Shown in pieces: positions 6,296-14,403 of a stretch of DNA of 20,681 bases; the stretch's first letter is position 1; each line of letters starts with the position of its first letter. The position numbers and the translations under genes are program-made. The stretch comes from Corynebacterium aurimucosum (GTDB lineage: Bacteria > Actinomycetota > Actinomycetes > Mycobacteriales > Mycobacteriaceae): positions 1-20,681 of the forward strand of contig NZ_CP047049.1 of assembly GCF_030408555.1 (NCBI RefSeq). Direction: 5' to 3'. The notes beneath the pieces are model-generated. The model had not been told where the DNA came from and did not search any database. It was given only the letters and a program-made list of their open reading frames with translations.

Positions 6296-6474
6296 GTGAG
6301 GGTAAATATGCGCAGCGGTGAGGGTAAATATGCGCAGCGGTGAGGGTAAATATGCGCAGCGGTGAGGGTAAATATGCGCATCCTCTTTTTAAGTGAGGGT
6401 AAATATGCGCATCCTGAACTGGGCAAACGCCTTGTGAGGGTAAATATGCGCAGCGGTGAGGGTAAATATGCGCA
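6296..6474 (+). repeat. Iteron array of a theta-type replication origin
   Basis: The 19-bp core GTGAGGGTAAATATGCGCA occurs seven times without a mismatch, at 6296, 6318, 6340, 6362, 6393, 6434 and 6456. Start-to-start steps are 22, 22, 22, 31, 41 and 22 bases, close to whole turns of the helix. With the DnaA box and AT-rich flank this is a typical iteron oriV to which a Rep initiator binds. No rep gene is adjacent: on one side is the peptide gene, and on the other an IS3 remnant begins within a few bases of the last iteron. Whether the RepA encoded at 14715-15674 uses this origin is unknown. Confidence 0.85.
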
Positions 6475-6479
6475 GTGTC

Positions 6480-6751
6480 TGCGAAATGGTTCCCCGGCGG
6501 AGAGGTAATTGTTATGACAATGCCGTGATGGAAAACTTCTTTGGCCACTTGAAAGCCGAGATGTATCACGGTGAGAAGTTCGGGTCTGTCAAAGAATTTA
6601 CCGCTGCGGTAGACGCGTACATCGACTGGTACAACGCGGAAAGACTCCAGCTGGGACTTGATGGTTGCACCCCGATGAAATACCGGGATAAGGCCCTTAA
6701 GACGTTAGCCGGGTAGGATTACCCCTAGTCCAACTTTCGGGGGCAAGTTCA
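6480..6751 (+). mobile_element. Right-hand remnant of an IS3-family element (IS-A)
   Basis: It contains the last part of orfB and ends at GGGGGCAAGTTCA (6751), whose complement TGAACTTGCCCCC matches the IS left end at 2758 at 10 of 13 bases. Its left boundary lies between the last iteron (6474) and the first recognisable OrfB codons near 6499. The right end is inserted into, or fused with, the orfA of a different IS3 element on the other strand. Confidence 0.7.
6490..6716 (+). pseudogene. IS3-family OrfB transposase, C-terminal fragment
   Basis: About 70 residues of OrfB remain: RRRGNCYDNAVMENFFGHLK, including the glutamate of the DDE triad (E in AVMENFF), then YIDWYNAERLQLGL and the C-terminal end to the TAG at 6716. 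The first two thirds, with both catalytic aspartates, are missing, so it is inactive. The few codons before RRRGNC look unlike OrfB and come from the iteron side of the junction. Confidence 0.85.
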
Positions 6752-7001
6752 GTTTCAGTTCGCGGTTTTCTCGACGCAGGCGCCTGAGTTCTTCTTCCAT
6801 TGTTTCGCCGCCTGAAGCGTCAGAATTATCGTGTACTGAAGCGCTGTCACGGTACCAAGCCCGCAACGTGTGGTGGGATACTCCAAGCAGCTCACCGACC
6901 TCCGTGTAGGCGCGTTGCAGTGAGCAAGACTCCAGGCGGACCATTTCGATGATCTGATGGACCGCCTTCTCCTTGAACTCGACGGAATATTTTCTAGGCA
7001 T
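6752..7001 (-). pseudogene. Truncated IS3-family OrfA (IS-B)
   Basis: An OrfA with an N-terminal helix-turn-helix (MPRKYSVEFKEKAVHQIIEM through LLGVSHHTLRAWYRD) and the beginning of the leucine-zipper helix (EEELRRLRRENRELK). It differs clearly from the OrfA at 2831, so it belongs to another element. The last 15 residues of the open frame (NLPPKVGLGVILPG) come from reading into the IS-A end, so the zipper is cut. Not functional. Confidence 0.75.
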
Positions 7002-7050
7002 AGTTCAATCCTTCCTTAGCTGAGGTAGGAACTAAACCCAGGACGCTTCA
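6752..7050 (-). mobile_element. Remnant of a second IS3-family element (IS-B), opposite strand
   Basis: The left end on the minus strand is probably TGAAGCGTCCTGGGTTTAG, starting at 7050. It is followed by an orfA start at 7001 that runs to 6752, where it meets the right end of IS-A. The rest of this element is absent. The outer end at 7050 borders the MFS pseudogene. Confidence 0.6.
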
Positions 7051-7099
7051 TTCATCATGCCTTCCACGCTTTCCACGAGTAAACCGTATTCCGCGGAAA

Positions 7100-7975
7100 A
7101 TAACGCGCAGCAGCCTTTGGTGTGTGGGGCGCGGTGATTTCCGGTGCGGCAGCGGTCGGACCGCTTGCCGGTGGTGCACTGACGGAATGGGTGTCCTGGT
7201 ATTCGCGATTATCGAGGGCCTGGCCTAGGCTGGTGGGAGCCCCAATCCTCATTCAGCTTCTTTGGCTGGACCTGATTCGAAAACGCGGCTATTTCACCGG
7301 TTCCGCTAGGGCTCACGGTTTCGGCCGTGGGCTTCGCGCTTTTTATCAGGTCGGAAGAGCACCGCGAGCGGGGTCACCGCTCGGCGCTGTTGTATCTTGA
7401 ATTGTTTTTCTTATTCCGCGTTCTCGTGGGGCAATATCACCGCTGGTGCGGTAGCAATCGGCGAGTTTGCCATCATCTTCGTGTTGCCGCTGTACCTGAT
7501 TAATACTTTGGACCTCTGCACGACGTGGTCTGGCCTGGTGCTGGCAGCCATGGCAATCGGTGCATTCTTCTCCGTTGCATCAGCCCTCATGTCGCGGCAC
7601 GGTACGGGGCGTCTGGCACCGTGCTCATTGGGCTCGGCTTGGAAGCCGTCGGCGTCCTTAGCTTCGTCCTGCTTATGGGGCCGGATACGAATGATTGGAT
7701 CATCGCCGCGCCGCTGACCCTGTACGGCTTGGGCCTGGGGTTCGCCTCCACGCAGCCGACCGACACGATGCTGCGGGATATTCCCGTCGATGACTCCAGG
7801 CAAGCCTCCGCAACGCAAACCACCGTGCGCCTGGGGCAGTGGTGTAGACCTTAAGCGAAGGCATGGCCAACGCCGCGCAGTGGTCGCTCGTAGCCGCTAC
7901 CGCATTCTTCGCTCTGAGCCTTGTCGGTGCACTTAGGGTGCTCCGTGCTGCGGGGGGAGAGGGGGAAGAGAAGGG
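7100..7975 (+). pseudogene. Frameshifted DHA2-type MFS drug-efflux transporter
   Basis: Typical DHA2/QacA-like MFS sequence appears in pieces across all three frames. AFGVWGAVISGAAAVGPLAG (motif C region) is near 7110-7200, VPLGLTVSAVGFALF near 7300, FAIIFVLPLYLI and MAIGAFFSVASAL at 7460-7590, then LYGLGLGFASTQPTDTMLRDIP at 7720-7790, and the last helix LVAATAFFALSLVGALRVL at 7885-7945. Several frameshifts and stops break it, and the N-terminal half is lost at the IS-B boundary. It points towards the convergent ABC operon, ending just before it. It cannot make a working pump. Confidence 0.8.
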
Positions 7976-7985
7976 TGTCCCCCCG
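7951..7985. terminator. GC-rich hairpin between convergent genes
   Basis: CGGGGGGA (7951-7958) pairs exactly with TCCCCCCG (7978-7985). It sits 28 bases past the stop of the last ABC gene and at the end of the MFS pseudogene. There is no clear U tract, so it may stop transcription weakly or protect mRNA 3' ends. Confidence 0.35.
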
Positions 7986-8012
7986 CAAACAATGCCGATC
8001 TCGGTGCCCGCG

Positions 8013-9785
8013 TTAATCGCGTCCCGAACTGATTTTCCACCCGCTTGCTGCTTTGCGTTGCTGCCAGAAGTGACGGTAGATACCGGGGACATCGGAAAGC
8101 TCAGAATGCGTGCCCAGCTGGCTGACTTGCCCGTGTTCATCCAAGACTACGATTTGATCAGCAGATTTGATTGTATCCAGCTTATGGGCGATGACAATAA
8201 AAGTAGATTGCTCCCGTAGCTCGTCCATCGCAGCAAGAATGTTTGCCTCATTTTCTGCATCGAGCGCGGAGGTAGCCTCATCAAAGAGTACAATCGGCGC
8301 TTGCTTGAGAAGCGCGCGAGCTACAGATACGCGCTGGCGTTCACCACCGGATAGAAGCCGCCCGCCTTCACCAACAGGAGTATGCCACCCTAGGCGGTTG
8401 GCAATAGAAGTCACGCCTGAAAGATCAGCTGCGCGGAAGACTTCCTCATCGGAGGCGTCGGGACGACCAACGCGGATATTAGCGATTAACGAGTCATCGA
8501 AGAGGTAAACGTCCTGAAAGACCATGGACAGTCTGGACATTAACTGTTCGGTTCCAAGATCGCGGATATCTACGCCGTCAACCATCACCGCCCCGGAATC
8601 TACATCCCAGAATCGCGAAATAAGGCGCGCAATTGTGGTCTTTCCGGAGCCAGAAGGACCGACAATGGCGGTAACGGTGCCTGGTCGAGCATGGAAAGTG
8701 ACATCTACCAATACTGGTTTATCGCCGTATCCAAACGTGACATTAAGCAGCTCTACATTTCCCGAACCATCGCCTAGGCGCGGAGTAGTGGGTTCTGGCA
8801 GGGAAGGAGCATCGGTGATGAGCTCAGTTTCTGCGAGCGCGATACGGCCGGCATCTAAACCGACGAAAGAAGAACCCAGCTGCTCAAGCGTGCGGGTAAA
8901 CCTCAAGCTGATTCCGATGATCGCAATTGTTTCTAGTGGCGATAGGGCGCCTTCAACGGCAAGATCCGCAGAGACCATAATGAGAGCCACAATGAAGATC
9001 TGCACTACTATGCCGTTGAGTAGCAAAGCTAATGTGGATACCCATAGCTCGCGTATTCGTGCTTTATGGTCGATTTCTAGCGCTTGCTCTAGTGGCGCAA
9101 AAACTTGTGATTGTCCTGCCGCGCGCAGGGCTGGTTGACGGTTAGCAAATTCTACGATGCGCTGGGAGAGCTCTTTACTCGGCCCCAGTGCGCGGTTCGA
9201 TGCTTTCTCACGAATCCATGCAGCCAACTGCATCACCACGAGCGCCAATGGTGCGATGATAAGAAGGACCAAGCCCAGCTTCGGGTTCCAGAAACACGCT
9301 CCTACTAACAAGGTGACAAGTGCCGCGCTATCGCGGTATATCGTTCCTTGAATATGCGCAATGGTCTCGGCCGCCACCATAAAGCGATCTGAAACGAGGC
9401 GAGATAGGCCGCCGGTATTAGCCGGTACGAACCAGCCGAGCGGTAGCGTTGCTAATTTATCGCCCACAGTCGTGTGCGCGGCTCGGATGAAATCCAAGGC
9501 CGTGTGGTAAGAGGCCATGGTTGCGAAAAATCGTAGCGCAAAAGCTACGAGCGCAATTGCCAAAAGCGTCCACATCCATGGTGCGATCGTCGTATCCCCA
9601 TCGAGTGCCTTTGTAAGTGGCACGAGCGTGAGAACGGCGAGGCCATCAAGCACGCCAACGATAAGCGATAGACAAGCATACCTTTTATTGAGCTTATGGC
9701 CTACAGGACTTTGCAGCTTTTTGACACTGCGAGTGAGTAGCGGATCACGAAGACGCGAACTAACAGGCGTAGTGGCATTAGACAT
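8013..9785 (-). CDS. ABC half-transporter with exporter fold, IrtB/YbtQ-like (second of pair)
   Basis: A 590-residue fused permease-ATPase. About six membrane helices fill residues 25-300 and an ATPase domain follows: Walker A GPSGSGKT at 376-383, signature LSGGERQR at 478-485, Walker B VLFDEA with D502/E503, and the switch histidine in IVIAHKL. Its ATG overlaps the end of the preceding ABC gene by 8 bases, which fits a heterodimer made from one mRNA. Length and form match YbtQ and IrtB, exporter-fold proteins that import ferric siderophores. An exporter for a drug or peptide is the alternative. No siderophore-interacting FAD domain is present. Co-transcription with ECF genes and a DtxR box argues for metal uptake. 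It is the last gene of the operon. Confidence 0.85.
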   Translation of the reverse strand: MSNATTPVSSRLRDPLLTRSVKKLQSPVGHKLNKRYACLSLIVGVLDGLAVLTLVPLTKALDGDTTIAPWMWTLLAIALVAFALRFFATMASYHTALDFIRAAHTTVGDKLATLPLGWFVPANTGGLSRLVSDRFMVAAETIAHIQGTIYRDSAALVTLLVGACFWNPKLGLVLLIIAPLALVVMQLAAWIREKASNRALGPSKELSQRIVEFANRQPALRAAGQSQVFAPLEQALEIDHKARIRELWVSTLALLLNGIVVQIFIVALIMVSADLAVEGALSPLETIAIIGISLRFTRTLEQLGSSFVGLDAGRIALAETELITDAPSLPEPTTPRLGDGSGNVELLNVTFGYGDKPVLVDVTFHARPGTVTAIVGPSGSGKTTIARLISRFWDVDSGAVMVDGVDIRDLGTEQLMSRLSMVFQDVYLFDDSLIANIRVGRPDASDEEVFRAADLSGVTSIANRLGWHTPVGEGGRLLSGGERQRVSVARALLKQAPIVLFDEATSALDAENEANILAAMDELREQSTFIVIAHKLDTIKSADQIVVLDEHGQVSQLGTHSELSDVPGIYRHFWQQRKAASGWKISSGRD

Positions 9786-11526
9786 GAGAATTATCCTTCA
9801 TAGGCTTGAGGCAGATTATTTGGTCTGCTCCTTGGATGGACTCCGGCTTGTGGGCGATGACTAAGACGGTCTTGCCTCTGACGAGTGTGGCTAGAGCTGC
9901 TTGAATTTCTGCTTCGCAGTCAGGATCAGTTGCCGCAGTAGCTTCATCCAGGATCAAGATTGGGGCATTGGTAATGATTGCCCGGGCAATAGAAATGCGT
10001 TGCTGTTGTCCACCGGATAAAGAGGTGTCCTCACCAACAACGGTGTCGAGCCCAGCCGGTAAAGCGCGAATATCAGCAGCTATGTGCGCAGCCTCTGCGG
10101 CTTGCCAGATCTCTTCATCGCGGGCTTCTGGGCGTGCAAGGCGAATGTTTTCCCGAATACTCATACGCAGTAAGTGAGGATCTTGTAAGACGAAAGCCAC
10201 AGTGCGGTACAAACTGTCGAAAGTGAGATCACGGATATCCACGTTGTTGATAGTGATTGTGCCCGAATCTGGATCCTGGAAACGCGCCAGCATCGTTGCT
10301 GCTGTGGATTTGCCAGACCCGGAGGGGCCAATCAATGCCGTGACAGTGCCTGCATTTAGTTGCGCAGAAAAGTCTTGGAGGACTGGTGTGTCTGGGGCGT
10401 AGCTAAAGCTGACCTTATGGAACTCCACCTCCATGTCTTGACTACTGGCATCGAGGCTCTTTTGGCCTTCTTTCACATGGGAAATTGTCATGACTTCATC
10501 AAGGCGCAACGCCGCATTGCCAGCGAGCTGGTAAGACCACATCATTTGGCCGACGGTTTGAATCGTGCCCGGGAGCACCAGCGCAATTAACGTTGTTGCG
10601 ATGACTTCAGCGACCGTGACATAGCCACCAGCTATCAGCAGGGAACCGACTCCTAGATTGATAAGGATGAGGACAGGAACCGCCACCACAGACTCTGAGA
10701 TTGCGGAAACACGCAGAAGCGGACGTACCCACTCGTAATAGAATTCCGCGAATTTTTGGGCAGCTTCGCGATATCGAGCGTGGGCTTTGCCAACGGTGCC
10801 GAAAGCCTTGACGACGGAAATACCTTCGGAGAACTCCACCGCAGTCGCAGAGACCTCACCCAGATAATTATCCATTTCCGCAGTTTTTGTGCCCATATCT
10901 TTCATTGAATATGCTTGGATTGCTAGGAAAATGGGCACAGTGGCAATAGAAAGTAGACCAAGGCGCCAATCCAAGATAAAGGCATAAACCAGAAGCGCGA
11001 GGGGCGTAAAGATCGCGGCGACCTTCTCTACAGGAGCATGGGCTGTCAGGGTGTGCAGAGTTAACGTATCGTCCTCGACGGCTTTGCGGACTTTGCCGGA
11101 ATTAGTCTGGCTAAACCACGAGAGTGGTGCTTTCGCAATAGCGGTAATAATTCGGCGCCGGTTAATCCCCACCAGCTTTGCATCAGCGAAGTGGGTGATT
11201 GCAAGGGCAAGGAAATAGAAGAATAGCTGGCCCAAAAATGCAGCAAGTAGCCATTTCACAATGGACGCGACGTCATCAGTATTGCCGTCGATTAGAGCAT
11301 TTCCCAGTGCCACCAACGCGACGTAGGGTGCTACGGCGAGTATCGAGGATATAAGCGCGAGAAACTGTGCGAAGTAGATGGTTGTTTGCACTGGGGCCAG
11401 TAGTTTTTTTAGAGCGACCTGGCCGGCTTTTAGTTTTGCGCGAGCCTCTTCTTCCGGTGACGCACCGTGTGATTCTGGTGCGTGGGTTCCGCTTGATTCT
11501 GTGGAACTTTGTTTTAGTTCAGACAT
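9778..11526 (-). CDS. ABC half-transporter with exporter fold, IrtA/YbtP-like (first of pair)
   Basis: A 582-residue permease-ATPase fusion. A polar N-terminal tail of about 35 residues is followed by six membrane helices (about 45-330). The ATPase has Walker A GPSGSGKS at 400-407, signature LSGGQQQR at 503-510, Walker B LILDEA with D527/E528, and VIAHKP. It reads DEATAATDPD where many exporters have DEATSALD, a feature seen in several siderophore-type members. It starts 7 bases after the ECF ATPase stop and overlaps the next half-transporter by 8 bases. The pair probably forms a heterodimeric importer of the YbtPQ/IrtAB kind. The N-terminal siderophore-interacting domain of IrtA is absent, so iron would have to be released by another enzyme. 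Confidence 0.85.
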   Translation of the reverse strand: MSELKQSSTESSGTHAPESHGASPEEEARAKLKAGQVALKKLLAPVQTTIYFAQFLALISSILAVAPYVALVALGNALIDGNTDDVASIVKWLLAAFLGQLFFYFLALAITHFADAKLVGINRRRIITAIAKAPLSWFSQTNSGKVRKAVEDDTLTLHTLTAHAPVEKVAAIFTPLALLVYAFILDWRLGLLSIATVPIFLAIQAYSMKDMGTKTAEMDNYLGEVSATAVEFSEGISVVKAFGTVGKAHARYREAAQKFAEFYYEWVRPLLRVSAISESVVAVPVLILINLGVGSLLIAGGYVTVAEVIATTLIALVLPGTIQTVGQMMWSYQLAGNAALRLDEVMTISHVKEGQKSLDASSQDMEVEFHKVSFSYAPDTPVLQDFSAQLNAGTVTALIGPSGSGKSTAATMLARFQDPDSGTITINNVDIRDLTFDSLYRTVAFVLQDPHLLRMSIRENIRLARPEARDEEIWQAAEAAHIAADIRALPAGLDTVVGEDTSLSGGQQQRISIARAIITNAPILILDEATAATDPDCEAEIQAALATLVRGKTVLVIAHKPESIQGADQIICLKPMKDNSHV

Positions 11527-11533
11527 TTCTTTC

Positions 11534-13003
11534 TCAATTCTTGTTGATGTCAGTCATATCGATGATTCTGGTGACTGATTCTTGGATGAATTCGTGGTCA
11601 TGGGTGATGACGATGACCACTGCTCCGCTTGCTGCAAGAGATCGAAGTAGCGCAGAGATGGATTGCAGTTGGCGCCAGCCCACGCCAGAGGTAGGTTCAT
11701 CGAAGATGTAGATCGCTGCTTGCTCGGCTTGGGCTGAAGCTATGGCTAAGCGTTGCCGTTGCCCACCGGACAGAGACTGCGGATGCCGTTGGGCCATTCC
11801 TGCCAGATCGAGGCGATGGAGAATCTCATTGACATCGATGTGGTCCCGCTTCTTCTTTGCCAGTCCGAGCGTGACTTCTTCTTCGGTGGTGGCTGCGAAT
11901 AATTGGCGGCCAACATCTTGCATCACCATGTACGCGGCACGTCTGCGGGCAGCCGCTCCTACTCGTTTGCTGTTCAAACGGAGACTACCGCCGCGTTTGG
12001 GAGAAGCAAGACCACAAATGATCCTGGCGAGGGTGGTTTTTCCAGCGCCGTTGGGCCCGATTAAGGCGGTGACTTCGCCGCTGGGGAAAAATGCGTGGTC
12101 AATGTTTAATACCTCATGTGCGCCATAAGAAAAACAGATGTTGCTTAGCTCGAGTCCGCTCCGCTGGGGATCGGCGTTTGCGAGCGTGGGTGGTACCGGC
12201 ACGCTCGCGGGCAGGGGAACATGGTGTAAGCTGCGTAGCCCCAATTGTTTGCGTTCGGGTTCGTCTAAGGCATAAAACTCCTGAGCGCGGAAACTCCGCG
12301 TTATTTTTCCCTGAGTCAAGTAAATAACTTGGTCAGCGATATCTTTTAAGAAAAAGAGACGGTGATCAGCGATAATGATCGTTGTGCCTAATTCCTTCAA
12401 GCGGTGTAGCACGCGTGCAAGAATATCGATGCTTTCCATGGAGAGATTGGACGTGGGTTCATCGAGAAGCACGAGACTGCCCGGGGACACAAGCGCGCAT
12501 GCGCATGCCACGGTTTGTAACTGCCCACCGGATAATTCTTTGAATCGCCGGCCCCGAAGATCGTTAATGCCTAGTAGCTCGACCGCTGATTGAATCCTCG
12601 ACTCAATTTCTTTGGGATCTACACCAAGGTTTTCTAGCCCGAAGGCCAATTCTGCATTGACGCTTTCAGTGAAAAATTGTGTCCTTGGATTCTGGAATAC
12701 TGAGGCGCTGAACTCGATGGCTCGGGACAGCGGTTCTTCCGCAGGGGTAAAAGCCTGGTCATCCTTTATAATAGTGATGGTGCCTAGTAGCTCTCCTGGA
12801 TTGAAATGGGGGATGAGTCCGTTGATCAACTTGAGTACCGTGGACTTTCCCGATCCGGAATCACCGGTAATCAGTAGACACTGTCCTGGAGAGACAGAAA
12901 AAGACACATCAGATACACCTTGAATGCCTGGCCGAGCTCCCAATGGATATGTAAAAGAAACGTTGTGGGCGTCTACACTGGTTGCGATACTGCGTTCGTT
13001 CAT
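11534..13003 (-). CDS. ECF transporter energising ATPase with two ABC domains
   Basis: A 489-residue protein with two complete ABC ATPase domains. Domain 1: Walker A GDSGSGKS at 47-54, Q-loop region FQNPRTQFF near 103, LSGGQ at 157-161, DE at 181-182, H214 in ADHR. Domain 2: GPNGAGKT at 316-323, LSGGQRQR at 411-418, DE at 435-436, H468 in THDH. Fusion of the two ECF A subunits into one chain is common in actinobacteria and in the streptococcal relatives of this S component. It overlaps ecfT by 4 bases (ATGA), so the T and A subunits are made together. It would power the membrane S/T pair encoded upstream. Confidence 0.88.
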   Translation of the reverse strand: MNERSIATSVDAHNVSFTYPLGARPGIQGVSDVSFSVSPGQCLLITGDSGSGKSTVLKLINGLIPHFNPGELLGTITIIKDDQAFTPAEEPLSRAIEFSASVFQNPRTQFFTESVNAELAFGLENLGVDPKEIESRIQSAVELLGINDLRGRRFKELSGGQLQTVACACALVSPGSLVLLDEPTSNLSMESIDILARVLHRLKELGTTIIIADHRLFFLKDIADQVIYLTQGKITRSFRAQEFYALDEPERKQLGLRSLHHVPLPASVPVPPTLANADPQRSGLELSNICFSYGAHEVLNIDHAFFPSGEVTALIGPNGAGKTTLARIICGLASPKRGGSLRLNSKRVGAAARRRAAYMVMQDVGRQLFAATTEEEVTLGLAKKKRDHIDVNEILHRLDLAGMAQRHPQSLSGGQRQRLAIASAQAEQAAIYIFDEPTSGVGWRQLQSISALLRSLAASGAVVIVITHDHEFIQESVTRIIDMTDINKN

Positions 13004-13725
13004 AAGTGGACCTCCGTGGGAAGCCAGACAGAGGCAACAACGAGGCCCAACCCAGCTAGTGCAGTTGCATCGACAAGCTTGAAGGAAAGATCGGCGGTGG
13101 TGGTTGGGCGTGCGGGTCCTCCCAATCCCCGGACAAGAGCAGAGGCAGCGAGCTCATCACCAGCGCGGACGACGGCACCTAATAAGGGGATGATCAACAT
13201 CGCGGACGATTGTGTGGGCTGTGTGATCCAGCTTTTTACTCCAGGCTGGAGACCCCGAAGGACCATGGCATCGCGGATGGCTTTGGCTTCTGCCACGATG
13301 ATCGGCAAAACGCGCAGGAATACCGCCGGTGGAATGGTGGCCCAGCCTGGTAAACGCAGGTCCCGCAGTGCTGAGGTCAACGTGGATGGTGTGAGAGTGA
13401 GCAAGCCGAATGCGCCGATGGACATGCTGATGACAAAACGGCTTAGCCACGAAAAAATTGCCGCTGAAAAAGCGAAAAATGTGGAGCCAGGAAGCTGTAA
13501 TAGGCCCCAGTACCCTAGATAGGATAATGTAAAAGCGAACAGGCAAATAAGACCATAGTGTGGCTTTACTGTAGCTAGTGCGATGGAGCTGAAAGCGATA
13601 GAAATCAGCAGTGTCGGTAGGTGGCCGTGGCTGAGAGCTACCGCATTGATTACTAGAACAGAAAGCAGCACGGTCCGTGGATCGATCGAAGATCGACGAA
13701 GCACGCCCTGTTTTTGCAGGCTCAC
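13000..13725 (-). CDS. ecfT: ECF transporter transmembrane component EcfT (CbiQ family)
   Basis: A 241-residue membrane protein with about five hydrophobic segments. It carries the two cytoplasmic coupling motifs of EcfT, seen as DAMVLRGLQPG and SALVRGLGGPA, each with the Ala-Arg-Gly pattern that docks into the ATPase grooves. It overlaps both neighbours by 4 bases (S gene stop/T start at 13722-13725; T stop/A start at 13000-13003), the usual sign of a stoichiometric complex. It should link the S component to the double ATPase. Because the operon has its own T and A genes, this is a dedicated group I ECF system, not a shared module. Confidence 0.85.
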   Translation of the reverse strand: MSLQKQGVLRRSSIDPRTVLLSVLVINAVALSHGHLPTLLISIAFSSIALATVKPHYGLICLFAFTLSYLGYWGLLQLPGSTFFAFSAAIFSWLSRFVISMSIGAFGLLTLTPSTLTSALRDLRLPGWATIPPAVFLRVLPIIVAEAKAIRDAMVLRGLQPGVKSWITQPTQSSAMLIIPLLGAVVRAGDELAASALVRGLGGPARPTTTADLSFKLVDATALAGLGLVVASVWLPTEVHL

Positions 13726-14357
13726 AGGAGACCAGCGCTTTCAAAGTGTTTGCGGCTGACGCGAACTCCGACCTTTCCTCCGATAAAGCCGACGATGAGC
13801 GCACAAATGGCCAGTACTCCAATGGTCCATGGCTGGAAGATATCCGACATGGCATCGGCATATTCTTGACCCATTTGGTCTGCGATATCGACGTAGTAGG
13901 AGTCCGTATCCAGAATTAGCGGGATAAAAGGCATAGAAATCCAGACACAGAAGACGCTGTAGGCAATAGGGAAGGATTTGGCAATACTGAGGTGGCTTTT
14001 TGTAATAATCAAATCCGCGATAAACCCTAGAATTATGCTTCCCAGCAGGGTCCAGAAGTAGTGTCCGGTGAGCATGAATGCTAGTCCGTTAATACCACCG
14101 ACGAGGGTGAAAGCACCCATTTTGGGCGTGCGGGCGGCATAAAGCGCTAGCACGATTCCGTTTGCGATTGCCGCGATGAACCATCCAATAAACATGAATT
14201 GTGGTCCTGCGAATCCAATCATTCCGCTTACAAAGGTGATTACAAAGTAAAGTGCAGCAAAGATACCAGCGTTGATGAGATCTCTGGTGTTTAAACGTGC
14301 CGTCGCCCCACTGGATGAGCTTGTACTCCGTGCGGGCGTAGAGGACTGTTGGGTCAT
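13722..14357 (-). CDS. ECF substrate-binding S component, Trep_Strep/MptD-like family
   Basis: A 211-residue membrane protein with a Ser/Thr-rich N-terminal tail (about 25 residues) and five to six hydrophobic segments, beginning RDLINAGIFAALYFVITFVS. It resembles the Trep_Strep (MptD) S-component family, whose substrate is not settled; members often sit with double EcfA genes and YbtPQ-like ABC pairs. The ATG at 14357 has GAGG at a good distance. It is the first gene of the five-gene operon, and a DtxR-like palindrome lies 28-46 bases upstream, overlapping the likely promoter. I infer recognition of an iron or other metal chelate from this regulation. Family membership is from residue pattern only. 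Confidence 0.78.
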   Translation of the reverse strand: MTQQSSTPARSTSSSSGATARLNTRDLINAGIFAALYFVITFVSGMIGFAGPQFMFIGWFIAAIANGIVLALYAARTPKMGAFTLVGGINGLAFMLTGHYFWTLLGSIILGFIADLIITKSHLSIAKSFPIAYSVFCVWISMPFIPLILDTDSYYVDIADQMGQEYADAMSDIFQPWTIGVLAICALIVGFIGGKVGVRVSRKHFESAGLL

Positions 14358-14384
14358 AGTAAACCTCGATTCATGAACAGCTGG

Positions 14385-14403
14385 AAAGGTAAGGCTTACC
14401 TAA
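14385..14403 (-). promoter_or_regulatory. DtxR-type iron box upstream of the ECF/ABC operon
   Basis: AAAGGTAAGGCTTACCTAA contains the perfect palindrome AGGTAAG-G-CTTACCT (14387-14401). It matches 16 of 19 positions of the DtxR consensus TWAGGTTAGSCTAACCTWA. Its position just upstream of the first gene of a transporter operon fits iron-dependent repression. A second inverted repeat, ATACAG-N6-CTGTAT (14403-14420), adjoins it on the promoter side. Confidence 0.82.

Noticed and set aside
6296..6474. Regular repeats that could suggest a CRISPR array
   Set aside because: The 19-bp units are near-contiguous at 22-base steps with no spacers of normal size, there are no cas genes, and a DnaA box adjoins. 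They are iterons.
6024..6569. 181-codon leftward ORF across the iterons
   Set aside because: Its repeated peptide (CAYLPSP-like) only reflects the DNA repeats. It overlaps the DnaA box and IS remnant and has no protein-like character.
7397..7854. Two small intact membrane proteins
   Set aside because: Both frames are pieces of one frameshifted MFS transporter, and the motifs continue across frames in order.
8013..11526. Corynebacterial TetAB-type tetracycline/oxacillin exporter pair
   Set aside because: The proteins are longer than I recall for TetA/TetB, are co-transcribed with ECF genes, and follow an iron box. A drug exporter is still possible but less likely.
13157..13861. 234-codon leftward ORF overlapping EcfT
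   Set aside because: It is a shadow in another frame of the same strand. The EcfT frame has membrane helices, coupling motifs and proper 4-base overlaps with its neighbours.
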